A DNA stretch of 51,755 nt from Ignavibacteriota bacterium (lineage in GTDB: Bacteria; Bacteroidota; Ignavibacteria; UBA10030), in contig PLMK01000028.1 in the NCBI GenBank assembly GCA_003142475.1, positions 1-51,755 on the forward strand, in the 5' to 3' direction. A program made the position numbers and the translations under genes. The notes beneath the pieces were generated by a model, which saw only the letters and a list, made by a program, of their open reading frames with translations, ran no database searches and was not told the DNA's origin. Shown one piece after another: positions 7,163 through 16,456 of this stretch; the first letter of the stretch is position 1; each line of letters begins with the position of its first letter.

Positions 7163-9478
7163 ATGACTGATAAAAAATTTAGTTCAGAAAAAATGGAGCG
7201 GTACTTTAACGATCCGGAGTACCGGCATGGAAATATGAAACTCAATAAGCAGTATTTCAAACGGAAGTATATAATTCTTTTTTGCACCATTTTTATTATT
7301 GCAGCGCCAGTTACATGGTACTCCGTATATATTTTAAACGGGTTGCCGACTCTCGAACAGCTAGAAAATCCAAAACCTGAACTCGCAACTAAAATTTATT
7401 CCGCCGACGGTGAAGTGCTGGATCAGTTTGCGTACAAAAATCGCACACGCGTTACGCTCAACAGACTTCCACCAGGATTAATCAAAGGACTTGTCGCCAC
7501 CGAAGACAAAGATTTCTATGACCACTGGGGCGTCAATCTATCACGTTTCATCCGGCAAATGGTGATTAATGTTGTCACATTTCGTCAAGCGGGCGCCAGT
7601 ACTATAACACAACAGCTTGCACGGAATCTCTACAAACTCCAGATCAAACACGAAACGATGTTTGATAAAATCACACGAAAAATCCGCGAGTTTCTCACAT
7701 CTGTCCAAATTGAACGTCGTTTTACAAAGAATGAAATTATGGAGTTTTATTTGAATGTAGCCTATTTCGGTAAAAATGCCTACGGCATTGAATCTGCCTC
7801 CCAGACATATTTTGGCAAGCCCGCAGCTAAAATGACACCGCCGGAATATACAATGCTCATTGGCATGCTCAAAGGACCAAGTTACTACGATCCCATTCTT
7901 CACGCCGACCGCGCATTTGCACGCCGTGATGTAGTAATAAACCAAATGCTGAAGGAAGGATTGTTCACTGAAGAGACAGCGCGGCAAGTGCGTGCTGATT
8001 CTTTGGATTTGAAATCTGTCGAATCAGAATTTCGTTCCGGCATTGCACCACATTTTGTTGAATGGATTCGCCAGCAGCTTCTAAAAAAAGCTGAAGCGCA
8101 TGGCTATGACATTTACCGCGACGGCTTGCGTATATACACATCGCTCGACAGCCGGATGCAGCGGTACGCCATCTCGGCTATCGAAGAACATTTGAAGGAT
8201 TACCAACAAAAGTTTGATGCATCGTGGAATTGGAAAGAACATCCTGACATTATGAATGATGTCATCAGCAAAGCTATTCGGGAAGATGAATCGTATAGTA
8301 AATCGCGCAATGCTGATATGCGGGACAGCATTCGCAAAGAACTTCGCAACAGTCATACTTTTATCGATTCGGTGCTGAAAGCCGCACAGACGATCGAAGT
8401 CGGTTTTGTTGTCATTGATCCGCATAATGGAAGAATTAAAGCGATGATTGGTGGACGTAATTACCGTACATTTAAATACGGACTGAACCATGTTACGCAG
8501 ATTCACCGCCAGCCAGGATCTGCGTTCAAACCATTCGTCTATACCGTTGCGCTGGATAATGGATATCCGGCATGTTATGAAGTGTTGAATCAACCAGTCA
8601 CTATACCAATGCCTGATGGAACTCGCTGGGCGCCGGAAAATTTTGAGAGAGACATCGGCGGTAGGTTTACACTGCGCGAAGCACTAAAACATTCTATTAA
8701 TCTCGTAACTGTTCGTGTTATTTTAGAAATCGCTCCTGCCGCGCAAGTTTCGGCATATGCTCATCGAATGGGTATCACATCGCCTGTGCCTGCGTACGAG
8801 TCTCTTGCGCTTGGCACTGCGGAAGTTTCACCATTAGAATTAACATCAGCGTACTGCGTGTATGACAATGAAGGCGTTCTTGTTTCACCTATCGCAATTA
8901 CGCGCATTGAGGACAATGACGGTAATGTGATTGAAGAAAATTATCCGGAGAAAAAAGAAGTTCTGAGCAAAGAAACTGCATACTTGATGACAGACTTACT
9001 AAAGGGCGTTGTGAATGGTGGAACTGCAACAACCGCCGTACGCTCTTTCTTCAGTGGTGTATGCGCAGGCAAGACTGGAACAACAAATGACTATGCCGAC
9101 GCATGGTTTGTTGGTTTCACCCCGCAATTGGCTGCCGGAGCGTGGGTTGGTTTTGATGATGCACGCATTCGTTTTAAAAGTGCGGATGGTCAGGGCGGCA
9201 AAGCAGCAGCACCAATTTTCGGCTTGTTTATGCAGAAGACATATGAAGATCCAAGTATTGGATTAACTCAGGAATTTTTTATTCAACCGGAAGGCATCAT
9301 TACTGACACGATTTGCGCAGATACGAAGAAAAAAGCGCGCGAGTGGTGTCCGACCAAGACGACGGAAATCTTCAATTCTAAATATCCAATTGGATTATGT
9401 GACAAACACACCAGCGCAGATTGGAATCAGGGCAAAGAAGGCGAAGACACACGAAAGAAAAGTAAAATAAACTGGTAA
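7163..9478 (+). CDS. Class A penicillin-binding protein (bifunctional transglycosylase/transpeptidase)
   Basis: 771 residues, PBP1A-like, making and cross-linking peptidoglycan at the outer face of the inner membrane. There is a short basic cytoplasmic tail, one membrane helix (about 37-57), then the GT51 domain with the catalytic Glu114 in VATEDKDFYDHWGVN, the GASTITQQLARNL block and the RKIREF segment. The transpeptidase domain has SAFK (Ser453, Lys456), SIN near 513 and KTGT with Lys637. No obvious OB-type insert is seen between the domains. The C-terminal tail is polar with several cysteines (about residues 705-755). The gene ends only 10 bp from the convergent aroB stop. Confidence 0.94.
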   Translation: MTDKKFSSEKMERYFNDPEYRHGNMKLNKQYFKRKYIILFCTIFIIAAPVTWYSVYILNGLPTLEQLENPKPELATKIYSADGEVLDQFAYKNRTRVTLNRLPPGLIKGLVATEDKDFYDHWGVNLSRFIRQMVINVVTFRQAGASTITQQLARNLYKLQIKHETMFDKITRKIREFLTSVQIERRFTKNEIMEFYLNVAYFGKNAYGIESASQTYFGKPAAKMTPPEYTMLIGMLKGPSYYDPILHADRAFARRDVVINQMLKEGLFTEETARQVRADSLDLKSVESEFRSGIAPHFVEWIRQQLLKKAEAHGYDIYRDGLRIYTSLDSRMQRYAISAIEEHLKDYQQKFDASWNWKEHPDIMNDVISKAIREDESYSKSRNADMRDSIRKELRNSHTFIDSVLKAAQTIEVGFVVIDPHNGRIKAMIGGRNYRTFKYGLNHVTQIHRQPGSAFKPFVYTVALDNGYPACYEVLNQPVTIPMPDGTRWAPENFERDIGGRFTLREALKHSINLVTVRVILEIAPAAQVSAYAHRMGITSPVPAYESLALGTAEVSPLELTSAYCVYDNEGVLVSPIAITRIEDNDGNVIEENYPEKKEVLSKETAYLMTDLLKGVVNGGTATTAVRSFFSGVCAGKTGTTNDYADAWFVGFTPQLAAGAWVGFDDARIRFKSADGQGGKAAAPIFGLFMQKTYEDPSIGLTQEFFIQPEGIITDTICADTKKKAREWCPTKTTEIFNSKYPIGLCDKHTSADWNQGKEGEDTRKKSKINW

Positions 9479-9488
9479 AAAGATATAC

Positions 9489-10598
9489 TCATTTCTTAAG
9501 TATTTTTTCTATGGCTTTTTGAATCAGCTTGGGAGGTACATCATCAACTACTTTCACTTCTCCAATTTTTATCGGCAATACGAAACGCAGTTTTGTACCA
9601 ACGTGTTTCTTATCGCGTCCCATAGCACTTACAATGTTTGCAATTTTCAATGAAGAAAGTTTTGTCTTTATCGGGACACGGCGGATTAACGCAACAATGC
9701 GCTCGTAGGAATCTGCATCTAAGAATTTCATTTCTTTGGCAATAAAGCTTTCGGCTATCATTCCAAGCAAAACCGCTTCACCGTGCTTCATCAGTTTATA
9801 ATGCCCGGCAAATTCCAGTCCGTGACCAATTGTGTGCCCGCAATTAAGGATGATGCGGATTCCTGATTCTTTCTCATCTTGCGATACAATTTCTGCTTTA
9901 ACTGTCGCACATTGTGCCTGCACATACATTACTACTTCGGCATCGAGCCGGAGAATTTTTTCCAAATGTGATTCAAGAAATCCAAACAATTCGGCATCTC
10001 GGATAACGCCGTACTTTAACACTTCGCCGAATCCACAGATAACCTCACGCGGCGGCAATGTCTTAAGGTAGTAGACATCCGTCCACACAAACGCCGGCTG
10101 GTGAAACGCGCCAATCATATTTTTCCCCAATGGATGATTGACACCGACCTTTCCACCGATGGAACTGTCAACCTGAGAAAGCAATGTCGTCGGGACTTGC
10201 ACTAGTTTAATGCCACGCTGGTATGTTGCCGCGACAAATCCAGCAAGATCACCAACCACACCACCTCCTAACGCAATAACAGTTGAGTTGCGTGGAATTC
10301 TTTTCTTCAACATCTCAGTGAAAATTGTGTTTGCACGATGAAGACTCTTCTGATTTTCTCCCGATGAAAGAATAATAGTGGTCGGTTGAAATTTATGGTG
10401 CTGAAGATTTCGCAGAAGCGGTTGAAGATGGTACAATGCTACATTTCGATCGATGATGATTACAATAGAATCTGAAATTCCGTGCTGGCGGCATATTGGT
10501 GCGAACGAAGAAACCATGTCCGCACCTGTATAAATGGGATATGAGCGTTCGCCAAGTGCAACATCAATCTGCCGATGAATCATAAATTTATTCCTCAT
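9489..10598 (-). CDS. aroB: 3-dehydroquinate synthase
   Basis: 369 residues. It converts DAHP to 3-dehydroquinate, the second step of the shikimate pathway, with NAD and a divalent metal. NAD-binding ALGGGVVGDLAGFVAAT lies near residues 108-124, then QVPTTLLSQVDSSIGGKVGVN near 137-157, the metal ligands in FGEVLKYGVI, the GHTIGHGLE histidines near 255 and KHGEAV near 272. Everything needed for catalysis is visible. Its start overlaps the aroK stop by 11 bp, so the two are translationally coupled. It converges on the PBP gene with 10 bp between stops and no separate terminator. Confidence 0.96.
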   Translation of the reverse strand: MRNKFMIHRQIDVALGERSYPIYTGADMVSSFAPICRQHGISDSIVIIIDRNVALYHLQPLLRNLQHHKFQPTTIILSSGENQKSLHRANTIFTEMLKKRIPRNSTVIALGGGVVGDLAGFVAATYQRGIKLVQVPTTLLSQVDSSIGGKVGVNHPLGKNMIGAFHQPAFVWTDVYYLKTLPPREVICGFGEVLKYGVIRDAELFGFLESHLEKILRLDAEVVMYVQAQCATVKAEIVSQDEKESGIRIILNCGHTIGHGLEFAGHYKLMKHGEAVLLGMIAESFIAKEMKFLDADSYERIVALIRRVPIKTKLSSLKIANIVSAMGRDKKHVGTKLRFVLPIKIGEVKVVDDVPPKLIQKAIEKILKK

Positions 10599-11157
10599 TA
10601 ATCATATCGTGAATGTTTTTCACAATCTCATCTACCGTTGCACCCACATGCATATTATCGGCGTTTATCACTACATCGGCGCGAGCGTAATATTTTTCAC
10701 GGTGGCTCATTAAATCAAGCACTCGATTCTTCAACTCCGATGGTGAGAGTTTGTTGCCTTGTTTATCTTTCAACATCGGACGGTTACTCCGGTACTGTAC
10801 ACGTTGTATAATTTCTCCAGGTGAAAGTTTGAGATAAACGAGAATTGCTTTCTGTAATACAAGTTGGCAATTCTCTTCGTTAGCAATTGCGCCGCCGCCA
10901 AGTGAAATAACACAATTATTAAGTTCGGTTAGTTCTAGTAAAGCTTCCCGTTCTAAAGTACGGAAAGCCTGCTCGCCTTCTGAACTAAATATTTCCTCCA
11001 CCCGCTTATTTGTTTTTTGTTCGATGTGATGATCAACATCAATATATTCAAAGCCAAGTGTGTTGGCGAGAATAGGACCAATAGTGCTCTTTCCGCTTCC
11101 CATAAATCCAGTAAGGAAGATTAACGATTTCTTATGTCTGTGTGGTGAATTTTTCAT
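10588..11157 (-). CDS. aroK: Shikimate kinase
   Basis: 189 residues, a P-loop kinase that phosphorylates shikimate. The Walker A motif GFMGSGKST is at 17-25. DVDHHIEQ (the shikimate-binding Asp pair) follows, then the LIFLTG start of the fold, EAFRTLE-type lid residues around ALLEL, ISLGGGAI near 81-88, and the YRSNRPML lid near 119. It is the first gene of an aroK-aroB pair. A strong intrinsic terminator ends only 10 bp before its ATG, leaving no room for a promoter in between. Expression must come from read-through of the upstream foldase transcript or from a weak promoter I could not identify. Confidence 0.95.
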   Translation of the reverse strand: MKNSPHRHKKSLIFLTGFMGSGKSTIGPILANTLGFEYIDVDHHIEQKTNKRVEEIFSSEGEQAFRTLEREALLELTELNNCVISLGGGAIANEENCQLVLQKAILVYLKLSPGEIIQRVQYRSNRPMLKDKQGNKLSPSELKNRVLDLMSHREKYYARADVVINADNMHVGATVDEIVKNIHDMINEE

Positions 11158-11166
11158 ATTCTGTGT

Positions 11167-11200
11167 TAAAAAAAAGGCGTCTCGATTAATCGAGACGCCT
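11167..11200 (-). terminator. Intrinsic terminator after the PpiD-like gene, just before aroK
   Basis: A perfect 26-bp palindrome (11175-11200; arms AGGCGTCTCGATT) is followed on the minus strand by eight T residues (11174-11167). It starts 20 bp past the foldase stop codon, the normal place for that gene's terminator. The T run ends 10 bp before the aroK ATG. Confidence 0.9.
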
Positions 11201-11220
11201 CAGATAAACGAGAGTGAATT

Positions 11221-13329
11221 TTATCGGAAGTATTTATCTCGATGATCAACAATGTTTGCCTTCTCATGCAGTGCTGTCTGCCAATCCATCAGCGCACGCT
11301 GACGCTTTTCCTGCAATAGTTGTGTACGAAGCGATTCACGCTCCATACTGTACCTTGTTGTATCGATTTCTGTTTTCGACAATAATTTTATGATATAGTA
11401 ACCGAGATTACCTTCAAATGGTTTTGACAACTCACCGGACTTCATCGCAAGTGCGGTACCTATAAATTTCAGATCACGCCCAACGTTGGCTGGCCCATCT
11501 ATCGGTTTGAATGGACCAGTTATTTGTGCTGTTAAATTCGGGTTGGATTGCGCCATGGCAATTAAGTCGCTTGAAGAATTCAGAGTTTTGTAGAATGCAT
11601 CTACATCAGGGCGTATCTTCGCCAGCTTTTTCTCTTTTAGTGCTAACGAACGAACAACGCTTTTCACTTCATCAAATGGACGGATGCCTTCTTCTCTGAT
11701 GTTCGATACCTTAATTATAATCACGCCATTTCGCACATAAATTGGATCGGCAATTGCTCCAACTTTATTGCTAAATGCAAAGTTCGTTATTGCATCGTTT
11801 AAACCGATGCCGGGAATTGATCCCGTTTTTGTGAACTCCGGCGTTTCTTGTACTGTAAGCTTACTATTCTCAGCGGCTTTCTCAAATCCTTCATCCTTCG
11901 CTAATATACCAAAGTCTTGCGCCTGCTGGAAAGCGGCATCTAATGTTTGTGCGCTTGCTTTCACTTTCATAGCAAGATCAAGAACTTTCATTTCGCGTTT
12001 ATCTTTGCCAGTTACCTTAATAATGTGCCAACCAAATTGCGTACGCACCGGGCCAACAATATCGCCCACTCGCGCGTTAAATGCTGCATCAGCAAATGGT
12101 TTCACCCAGCGATCTTTTGACGCCCATCCAAGCTCGCCACCTTGCATTGCAGAACCGTCCTGACTATTCTCACGAGCAAGTTTTGCGAAATCGGCACCGG
12201 AACGCGCTTGCGCCAGAAGTGCACGTGCTTTCTGAATCACTTTTACACTATCCGGACCAGAGACTAAATTCAGCAAGATGTGGCTGGATTTGACGAATTC
12301 TGTTGTCCCTTGCCGCTGATCAAGAATTTTGATGATGTGAATACCGTCATTATCGTTGATCGGACCAATAATATCGCCTTTCTTTGCAGAATAAATTGCA
12401 TTCTCTTTTTTCTGGCTTAACTCACCATGCTTGAAAAATGCTTCGGTGGAAGGAACTTCAGAATATGTTTTTACAAGTTCATCAAAATCCATAACGCCGG
12501 ATTTTGCTTGCTCCAACAAACGCTTTATTTCTATTTCTACAGCTGCCGAATCTTCTGAAGAGGCATTCTGGTTGAAAAGAACATATTTAACTTTCCGCGC
12601 GGCTTTCGCTTGGAAGTCAGCAGCGTGAGAATCGTACTGCTTCCTCATATCATCATCTGACACAGTTACAGCGGATTCTGGTACAAGTCGATTGATATTA
12701 AATAAAATATAGGCTGCATCCATTGTCACGTTGTGATCGATGAAGCGCTGTTTCAATTCACCTTCGCTCGCATTGACATTTGCCAGCAAAAGACTTTGCA
12801 GTTTCCGGCGTTTCTGCTCTTGACGAAGCATTTCTTCCACTTGAATCCACGCAGATTTATTTTGCGGATCTCTCATTGCTTGTTGATATGCATCTCGTCG
12901 GAATGTCCCAGTGGAATCTGTAAATTGCTTTACCAGAAACTCCGGCGGATTCTGCCCGTTTACAATATCTCGAATCTCTTGGTCTGTTACTGTAATACCG
13001 AGGCGGTCAATTTCTTGTTCGATCAGCATTTCATCTACAAGCTGATTCCATACTTGCGAACGAATCTGCCGTTCGGTTTCATCGTCAATGTCGCTGCCTT
13101 GCTGTTTCTTCTGGTTTTCGGCTGCTCGCCGCACCAATTCACTGTACTGCTTGTAACTCACTTCTTTGCCGTTCACTTTGCCAAGCACTTCAGCTGTGCT
13201 GCCGCCACGCCCCTTGCGTCCAGAGATATCGAAGCCCCAGTCGAAAATGATTAGGGCGATAAAAATAATTGCCGCACCGGCAATAATAAATTTTGGAGAT
13301 TTTTCGCGTATATCATTCAATACAGCCAT
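11221..13329 (-). CDS. PpiD/SurA-type peptidyl-prolyl isomerase, membrane-anchored
   Basis: 702 residues with a short cytoplasmic tail (MAVLNDIREKSPK), one membrane helix at about 14-30, and a large periplasmic part. Residues about 45-200 are the SurA_N-like helical chaperone domain. Two parvulin-like domains follow: one near 240-310 (weaker) and one near 325-425, with SSHILL, AKLARENSQDG, GGELGWAS and FGWHIIKV. The C-terminal third is a further helical/chaperone region with a late parvulin-like segment near 515-545. The family helps outer-membrane and secreted proteins fold in the periplasm. It is divergent from secDF, which delivers its clients, with back-to-back promoters between them. A terminator lies 20 bp downstream. 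Confidence 0.88.
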   Translation of the reverse strand: MAVLNDIREKSPKFIIAGAAIIFIALIIFDWGFDISGRKGRGGSTAEVLGKVNGKEVSYKQYSELVRRAAENQKKQQGSDIDDETERQIRSQVWNQLVDEMLIEQEIDRLGITVTDQEIRDIVNGQNPPEFLVKQFTDSTGTFRRDAYQQAMRDPQNKSAWIQVEEMLRQEQKRRKLQSLLLANVNASEGELKQRFIDHNVTMDAAYILFNINRLVPESAVTVSDDDMRKQYDSHAADFQAKAARKVKYVLFNQNASSEDSAAVEIEIKRLLEQAKSGVMDFDELVKTYSEVPSTEAFFKHGELSQKKENAIYSAKKGDIIGPINDNDGIHIIKILDQRQGTTEFVKSSHILLNLVSGPDSVKVIQKARALLAQARSGADFAKLARENSQDGSAMQGGELGWASKDRWVKPFADAAFNARVGDIVGPVRTQFGWHIIKVTGKDKREMKVLDLAMKVKASAQTLDAAFQQAQDFGILAKDEGFEKAAENSKLTVQETPEFTKTGSIPGIGLNDAITNFAFSNKVGAIADPIYVRNGVIIIKVSNIREEGIRPFDEVKSVVRSLALKEKKLAKIRPDVDAFYKTLNSSSDLIAMAQSNPNLTAQITGPFKPIDGPANVGRDLKFIGTALAMKSGELSKPFEGNLGYYIIKLLSKTEIDTTRYSMERESLRTQLLQEKRQRALMDWQTALHEKANIVDHRDKYFR

Positions 13330-13386
13330 GTCAGGACAACTCCTCTTTCTTAATCGAGACTTGAAATTACTTTTTTTACGTTGATA

Positions 13387-13415
13387 AATATAGCCGACAA
13401 TCGCTTGATATGCAA
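13387..13415 (-). promoter_or_regulatory. Promoter candidate for the PpiD-like gene
   Basis: Minus strand: TTGCAT (13415-13410), 17-bp spacer, TATATT (13392-13387). Its -35 box lies 11 bp from the -35 box of the divergent secD promoter, so one bound regulator could affect both. Confidence 0.6.
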
Positions 13416-13426
13416 TGACTTTCTTG

Positions 13427-13455
13427 TTGACTTTGTTGGCATATCAGGTTATATT
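13427..13455 (+). promoter_or_regulatory. Promoter candidate for secDF
   Basis: TTGACT (13427-13432), 17-bp spacer, TATATT (13450-13455). The hexamers are identical to those of the lon promoter. The start would be near 13462, leaving a leader of about 105 nt before secD. Confidence 0.6.
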
Positions 13456-13462
13456 TTCGAAC

Positions 13463-13525
13463 GAAAATTTATTTACGACTGTAATTTTCATACAAAGCGC
13501 GAAGAGGTGTATTGTCGCGCTTTGT
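13463..13525 (+). promoter_or_regulatory. Structured secDF leader with two hairpins
   Basis: Two inverted repeats lie between the proposed promoter and secD. The first is GAAAATT (13463-13469) with AATTTTC (13483-13489). The second is the 11-bp perfect stem ACAAAGCGCGA (13492-13502) with TCGCGCTTTGT (13515-13525), followed by TTCTTCATTT. The second resembles a terminator with a poor T tract, or a leader stem. A role in attenuation is inference. Confidence 0.5.
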
Positions 13526-13566
13526 TTCTTCATTTATCATCAATGCTATAAGTGTGGAGACAATTT

Positions 13567-15456
13567 GTGAGAAATCAGCTAACCAGAATTATTATCACCG
13601 TCTGTTTTGTCGTCCTTGCAGTTTATTTTCTTTGGCCGACCATACAGGATTATAACTATCGCAAACAACTCAGCAAGCTTTCAGGACAGGACAGCATCGC
13701 GTATGCAGAAAAAAATCACGATGACATGTTGAATGCAAAGCTGAAACGTATGAAGCTGGGCTTGGATTTACAAGGCGGAATGCGTGTTGTGCTGGAAGTG
13801 GATGTCATCCAATTGCTGGATGATATGGCAAAGAACAAGGATGACAACTTCAGGGCGATCATTAAAGAAGTGCGCAATGAAACCGCATCAAACGACTTTT
13901 CTATTATTCCATTCTTCGTTAAAAAATTCCAGGATCGTAGTATTCGCTTAAGCAGATACTACGGTAGCATGCGCGATGACGACGACAAGGTTACAAAAAC
14001 GCTTGAGGATGAATCTGGAAAAGCGGTTGATCGCGCCAGCGAAATAGTAAGAAATCGCATTGATCAATACGGCGTCTCTGAACCAACGATTCAGAAACAA
14101 GGCGGACGCCGTGTCATCGTCGAATTGCCGGGCGTGAAAGATGAAAACGAAGTACGTTCGTTACTGCAGGGAACGGCAATGTTAGAATTCAGAATGTTAA
14201 AGGACCCGCAGGTTTCATATAAGGTGATGGAATCCATCGACAAATTCCTTACCGGCAAATTAGAAACTGATACTATTTCCTCATCTACGGCATCCACAGA
14301 AAAAGGAAAGGAACCAGCAAAACGTAAAGATGCTCTTACCGAATTAACCGGTGGTGCGGCGGCGGTTGCTGAAACGGATACGACGAAGGAAGCTCAGTTT
14401 GCGCGCGAGCATCCGTTCTTCATGTATGTAAAACCAGACCAGCGCGGTTCCGGCGAAGGATATATAGCTGAAAAAGATAAAGAGCGCGTTGTCCGATTGC
14501 TTAATCGGCCGGAAGTTCAACAGATTATTCCATCAGATTTTGAATTTCTCTGGTCTGCCAAAGTCCAGACATTTCAGAACGGGCAAAAGTTTTATCTTTT
14601 GTACGCCGTAAAGAAGACATCTGAACTTACAGGCAATGTTGTTACCAACGCGCAAGCGAGTGTAGATCCAGAAGACAATCGCCCCATAGTGAATATGGAA
14701 ATGAATAGTGAAGGTGCACGAGATTGGGCTCGCATCACTGGAGCTAATATCGGCAAACGAGTAGCCATCATCATGGACAAAGGAATATTCTCAGCGCCGG
14801 TTGTGCAGGCAAAAATCACCGGCGGTCGTTCACGCATTACCGGAATGGATTCTCCGAATGAAGCACGTCTATTAGAAATTGTGCTTAAGGCAGGTGCATT
14901 GCCGGCACCGGTTTCTATCATTGAGCAGCGATCAATTGGACCATCGCTCGGCGAAGATTCAATACATGCTGGTCTTACAGCAATTTTTATTTCTTTCATT
15001 CTCATAGTTCTCTTTATGGTTGTGTATTATCATTCAGCAGGTGCTGTAGCCGACTTCGCTTTATTCTTCAACATCTTGTTCATCCTCGGTGTTATGGCAA
15101 GCTTCGGTGCAACACTCACCCTCCCCGGTATTGCAGGTATTGTGTTAACCATCGGTATGGCCGTAGATGCAAACGTTCTCGTGGATGAGCGTGTACGTGA
15201 AGAATTGGAGACTGGAAAAACTTTACGTGCAGCAATTGATACTGGATATCATAGGGCGTTCACTGCTATTTTTGACGGCCACGTTACTTCATTTCTGACG
15301 GGTATTGTACTATATCAATTTGGCTCAAGCGGGGTGCAGGGATTTGCGCTCACGCTGATGATTGGCTTGGTCGCAAATCTCTTTAGCGCGATCGTCATTA
15401 CTCACGTAATTATGAACATTATGATGGATAAAGGGTATCATCCAAAATTCGGATAA
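13567..15456 (+). CDS. secD: Protein translocase subunit SecD
   Basis: About 630 residues. A component of the SecDF complex, which uses proton motive force to pull proteins through SecYEG. I prefer the GTG at 13567: GGAGA at 13556-13560 gives it ideal spacing, whereas the in-frame GTG at 13552 has no such site. There is one N-terminal helix (ITVCFVVLAVYFLWP). The first periplasmic domain begins with GLDLQGGMRVVLEV and has the DRASEIVRNRIDQYGV and ELPGVKDENEV blocks. The P1 head region is enlarged by a low-complexity segment near residues 235-275. The five C-terminal membrane helices begin with the SIGPSLGEDSI motif and contain GMAVDANVLVDERVREEL. secF follows 40 bp later. Confidence 0.95.
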   Translation: MRNQLTRIIITVCFVVLAVYFLWPTIQDYNYRKQLSKLSGQDSIAYAEKNHDDMLNAKLKRMKLGLDLQGGMRVVLEVDVIQLLDDMAKNKDDNFRAIIKEVRNETASNDFSIIPFFVKKFQDRSIRLSRYYGSMRDDDDKVTKTLEDESGKAVDRASEIVRNRIDQYGVSEPTIQKQGGRRVIVELPGVKDENEVRSLLQGTAMLEFRMLKDPQVSYKVMESIDKFLTGKLETDTISSSTASTEKGKEPAKRKDALTELTGGAAAVAETDTTKEAQFAREHPFFMYVKPDQRGSGEGYIAEKDKERVVRLLNRPEVQQIIPSDFEFLWSAKVQTFQNGQKFYLLYAVKKTSELTGNVVTNAQASVDPEDNRPIVNMEMNSEGARDWARITGANIGKRVAIIMDKGIFSAPVVQAKITGGRSRITGMDSPNEARLLEIVLKAGALPAPVSIIEQRSIGPSLGEDSIHAGLTAIFISFILIVLFMVVYYHSAGAVADFALFFNILFILGVMASFGATLTLPGIAGIVLTIGMAVDANVLVDERVREELETGKTLRAAIDTGYHRAFTAIFDGHVTSFLTGIVLYQFGSSGVQGFALTLMIGLVANLFSAIVITHVIMNIMMDKGYHPKFG

Positions 15457-15496
15457 TCCATCATTCCACTAAACATGCAAATGTAAAGGATTTTCA

Positions 15497-16429
15497 ATGC
15501 GACTGTTTAAAAAAACGAATATCGATTTCATCGGAAAACGCTTTTTCTGGTACATCGTTTCAACCATAATGGTGTTGATTGGGTTGGTCTCTATTGTCTT
15601 TAAAGGTATTAATTACGGGATTGATTTCCAGGGTGGAACAGAAATGATTGTGGCATTCAGCCCCAACGTAGATGTTGGAAATGTGCGTATTGTACTCGAT
15701 AAAGTGGGACTCGGTAAAAGCGAAATCAAATCCTACGGTAAAGAATCAACGCTTTTAATTCGAACAAGTGAACAAGGTGAAGGAACCATCATTGGTACAA
15801 AGATCAAGAATGCATTGACTGATGGATTCCCTGGCAACAACATCACAATTCTGCGCGAAGATAAAATAGGACCGAAGATTGGAAAAGAGCTCCGAACCTC
15901 TGCCCTCATGGCAGTCTTGTGGGCTCTTGGCGCCATTCTTGTATATATCGGACTTCGATTTAAATTCCGTTATGGTCTTGGAGCAACGATATCGATTTTC
16001 CATGATGTGTTGACAACATTTGGATTTCTTTCGATTATGAATGGATTGATCCCAGGGTTGAATCTCGAGATTACTCAGGAAGTCATTGCAGCATTTTTAA
16101 CACTCATTGGTGTCTCGGTTAATGACACGGTCGTTATCTTTGACAGAATCAGAGAAAATGAGAAAATTTTCAAGACTATGCCGTTGGGAGATTTAATGAA
16201 CAAGAGTTTGAACGAAACACTTAGCAGAACCATCATAACATCAGGCACAATTTTTATGGTGTTGGTGATCCTATTGATTTTCGGCGGCGAAGTCAACCGC
16301 GGATTTGCGTTCACAATGGCGTTTGGAATAGTCACCGGTACCTATTCGTCAATCTATGTGGCAAGTGCGTTTGTGCTCGACTGGACACGGTACAGAAATC
16401 GCAAAGCAGCAAAAACAGCCACAGCATAA
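15497..16429 (+). CDS. secF: Protein translocase subunit SecF
   Basis: 310 residues, the usual SecF length. One N-terminal membrane helix comes first, then a small periplasmic domain starting with GINYGIDFQGGTEM, then five helices with IGPKIGKELRTSAL, the interior sequence SIFHDVLTTFGFLS and SVNDTVVIFDRIREN, where the Asp and Arg residues are the family's conserved proton-path elements. Together with SecD it makes the 12-helix RND-like translocation motor in the inner membrane. It is cotranscribed with secD (40-bp gap), and the STAS gene follows 27 bp later. Confidence 0.96.
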   Translation: MRLFKKTNIDFIGKRFFWYIVSTIMVLIGLVSIVFKGINYGIDFQGGTEMIVAFSPNVDVGNVRIVLDKVGLGKSEIKSYGKESTLLIRTSEQGEGTIIGTKIKNALTDGFPGNNITILREDKIGPKIGKELRTSALMAVLWALGAILVYIGLRFKFRYGLGATISIFHDVLTTFGFLSIMNGLIPGLNLEITQEVIAAFLTLIGVSVNDTVVIFDRIRENEKIFKTMPLGDLMNKSLNETLSRTIITSGTIFMVLVILLIFGGEVNRGFAFTMAFGIVTGTYSSIYVASAFVLDWTRYRNRKAAKTATA

Positions 16430-16456
16430 TTCCTTCTTTCGGTTGAAAGGGTATCT

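Noticed and set aside
7541..8593. Two long antisense frames (148 and 170 codons) opposite the PBP gene
   Set aside because: They are covered by clear PBP coding sequence and have no family motifs.
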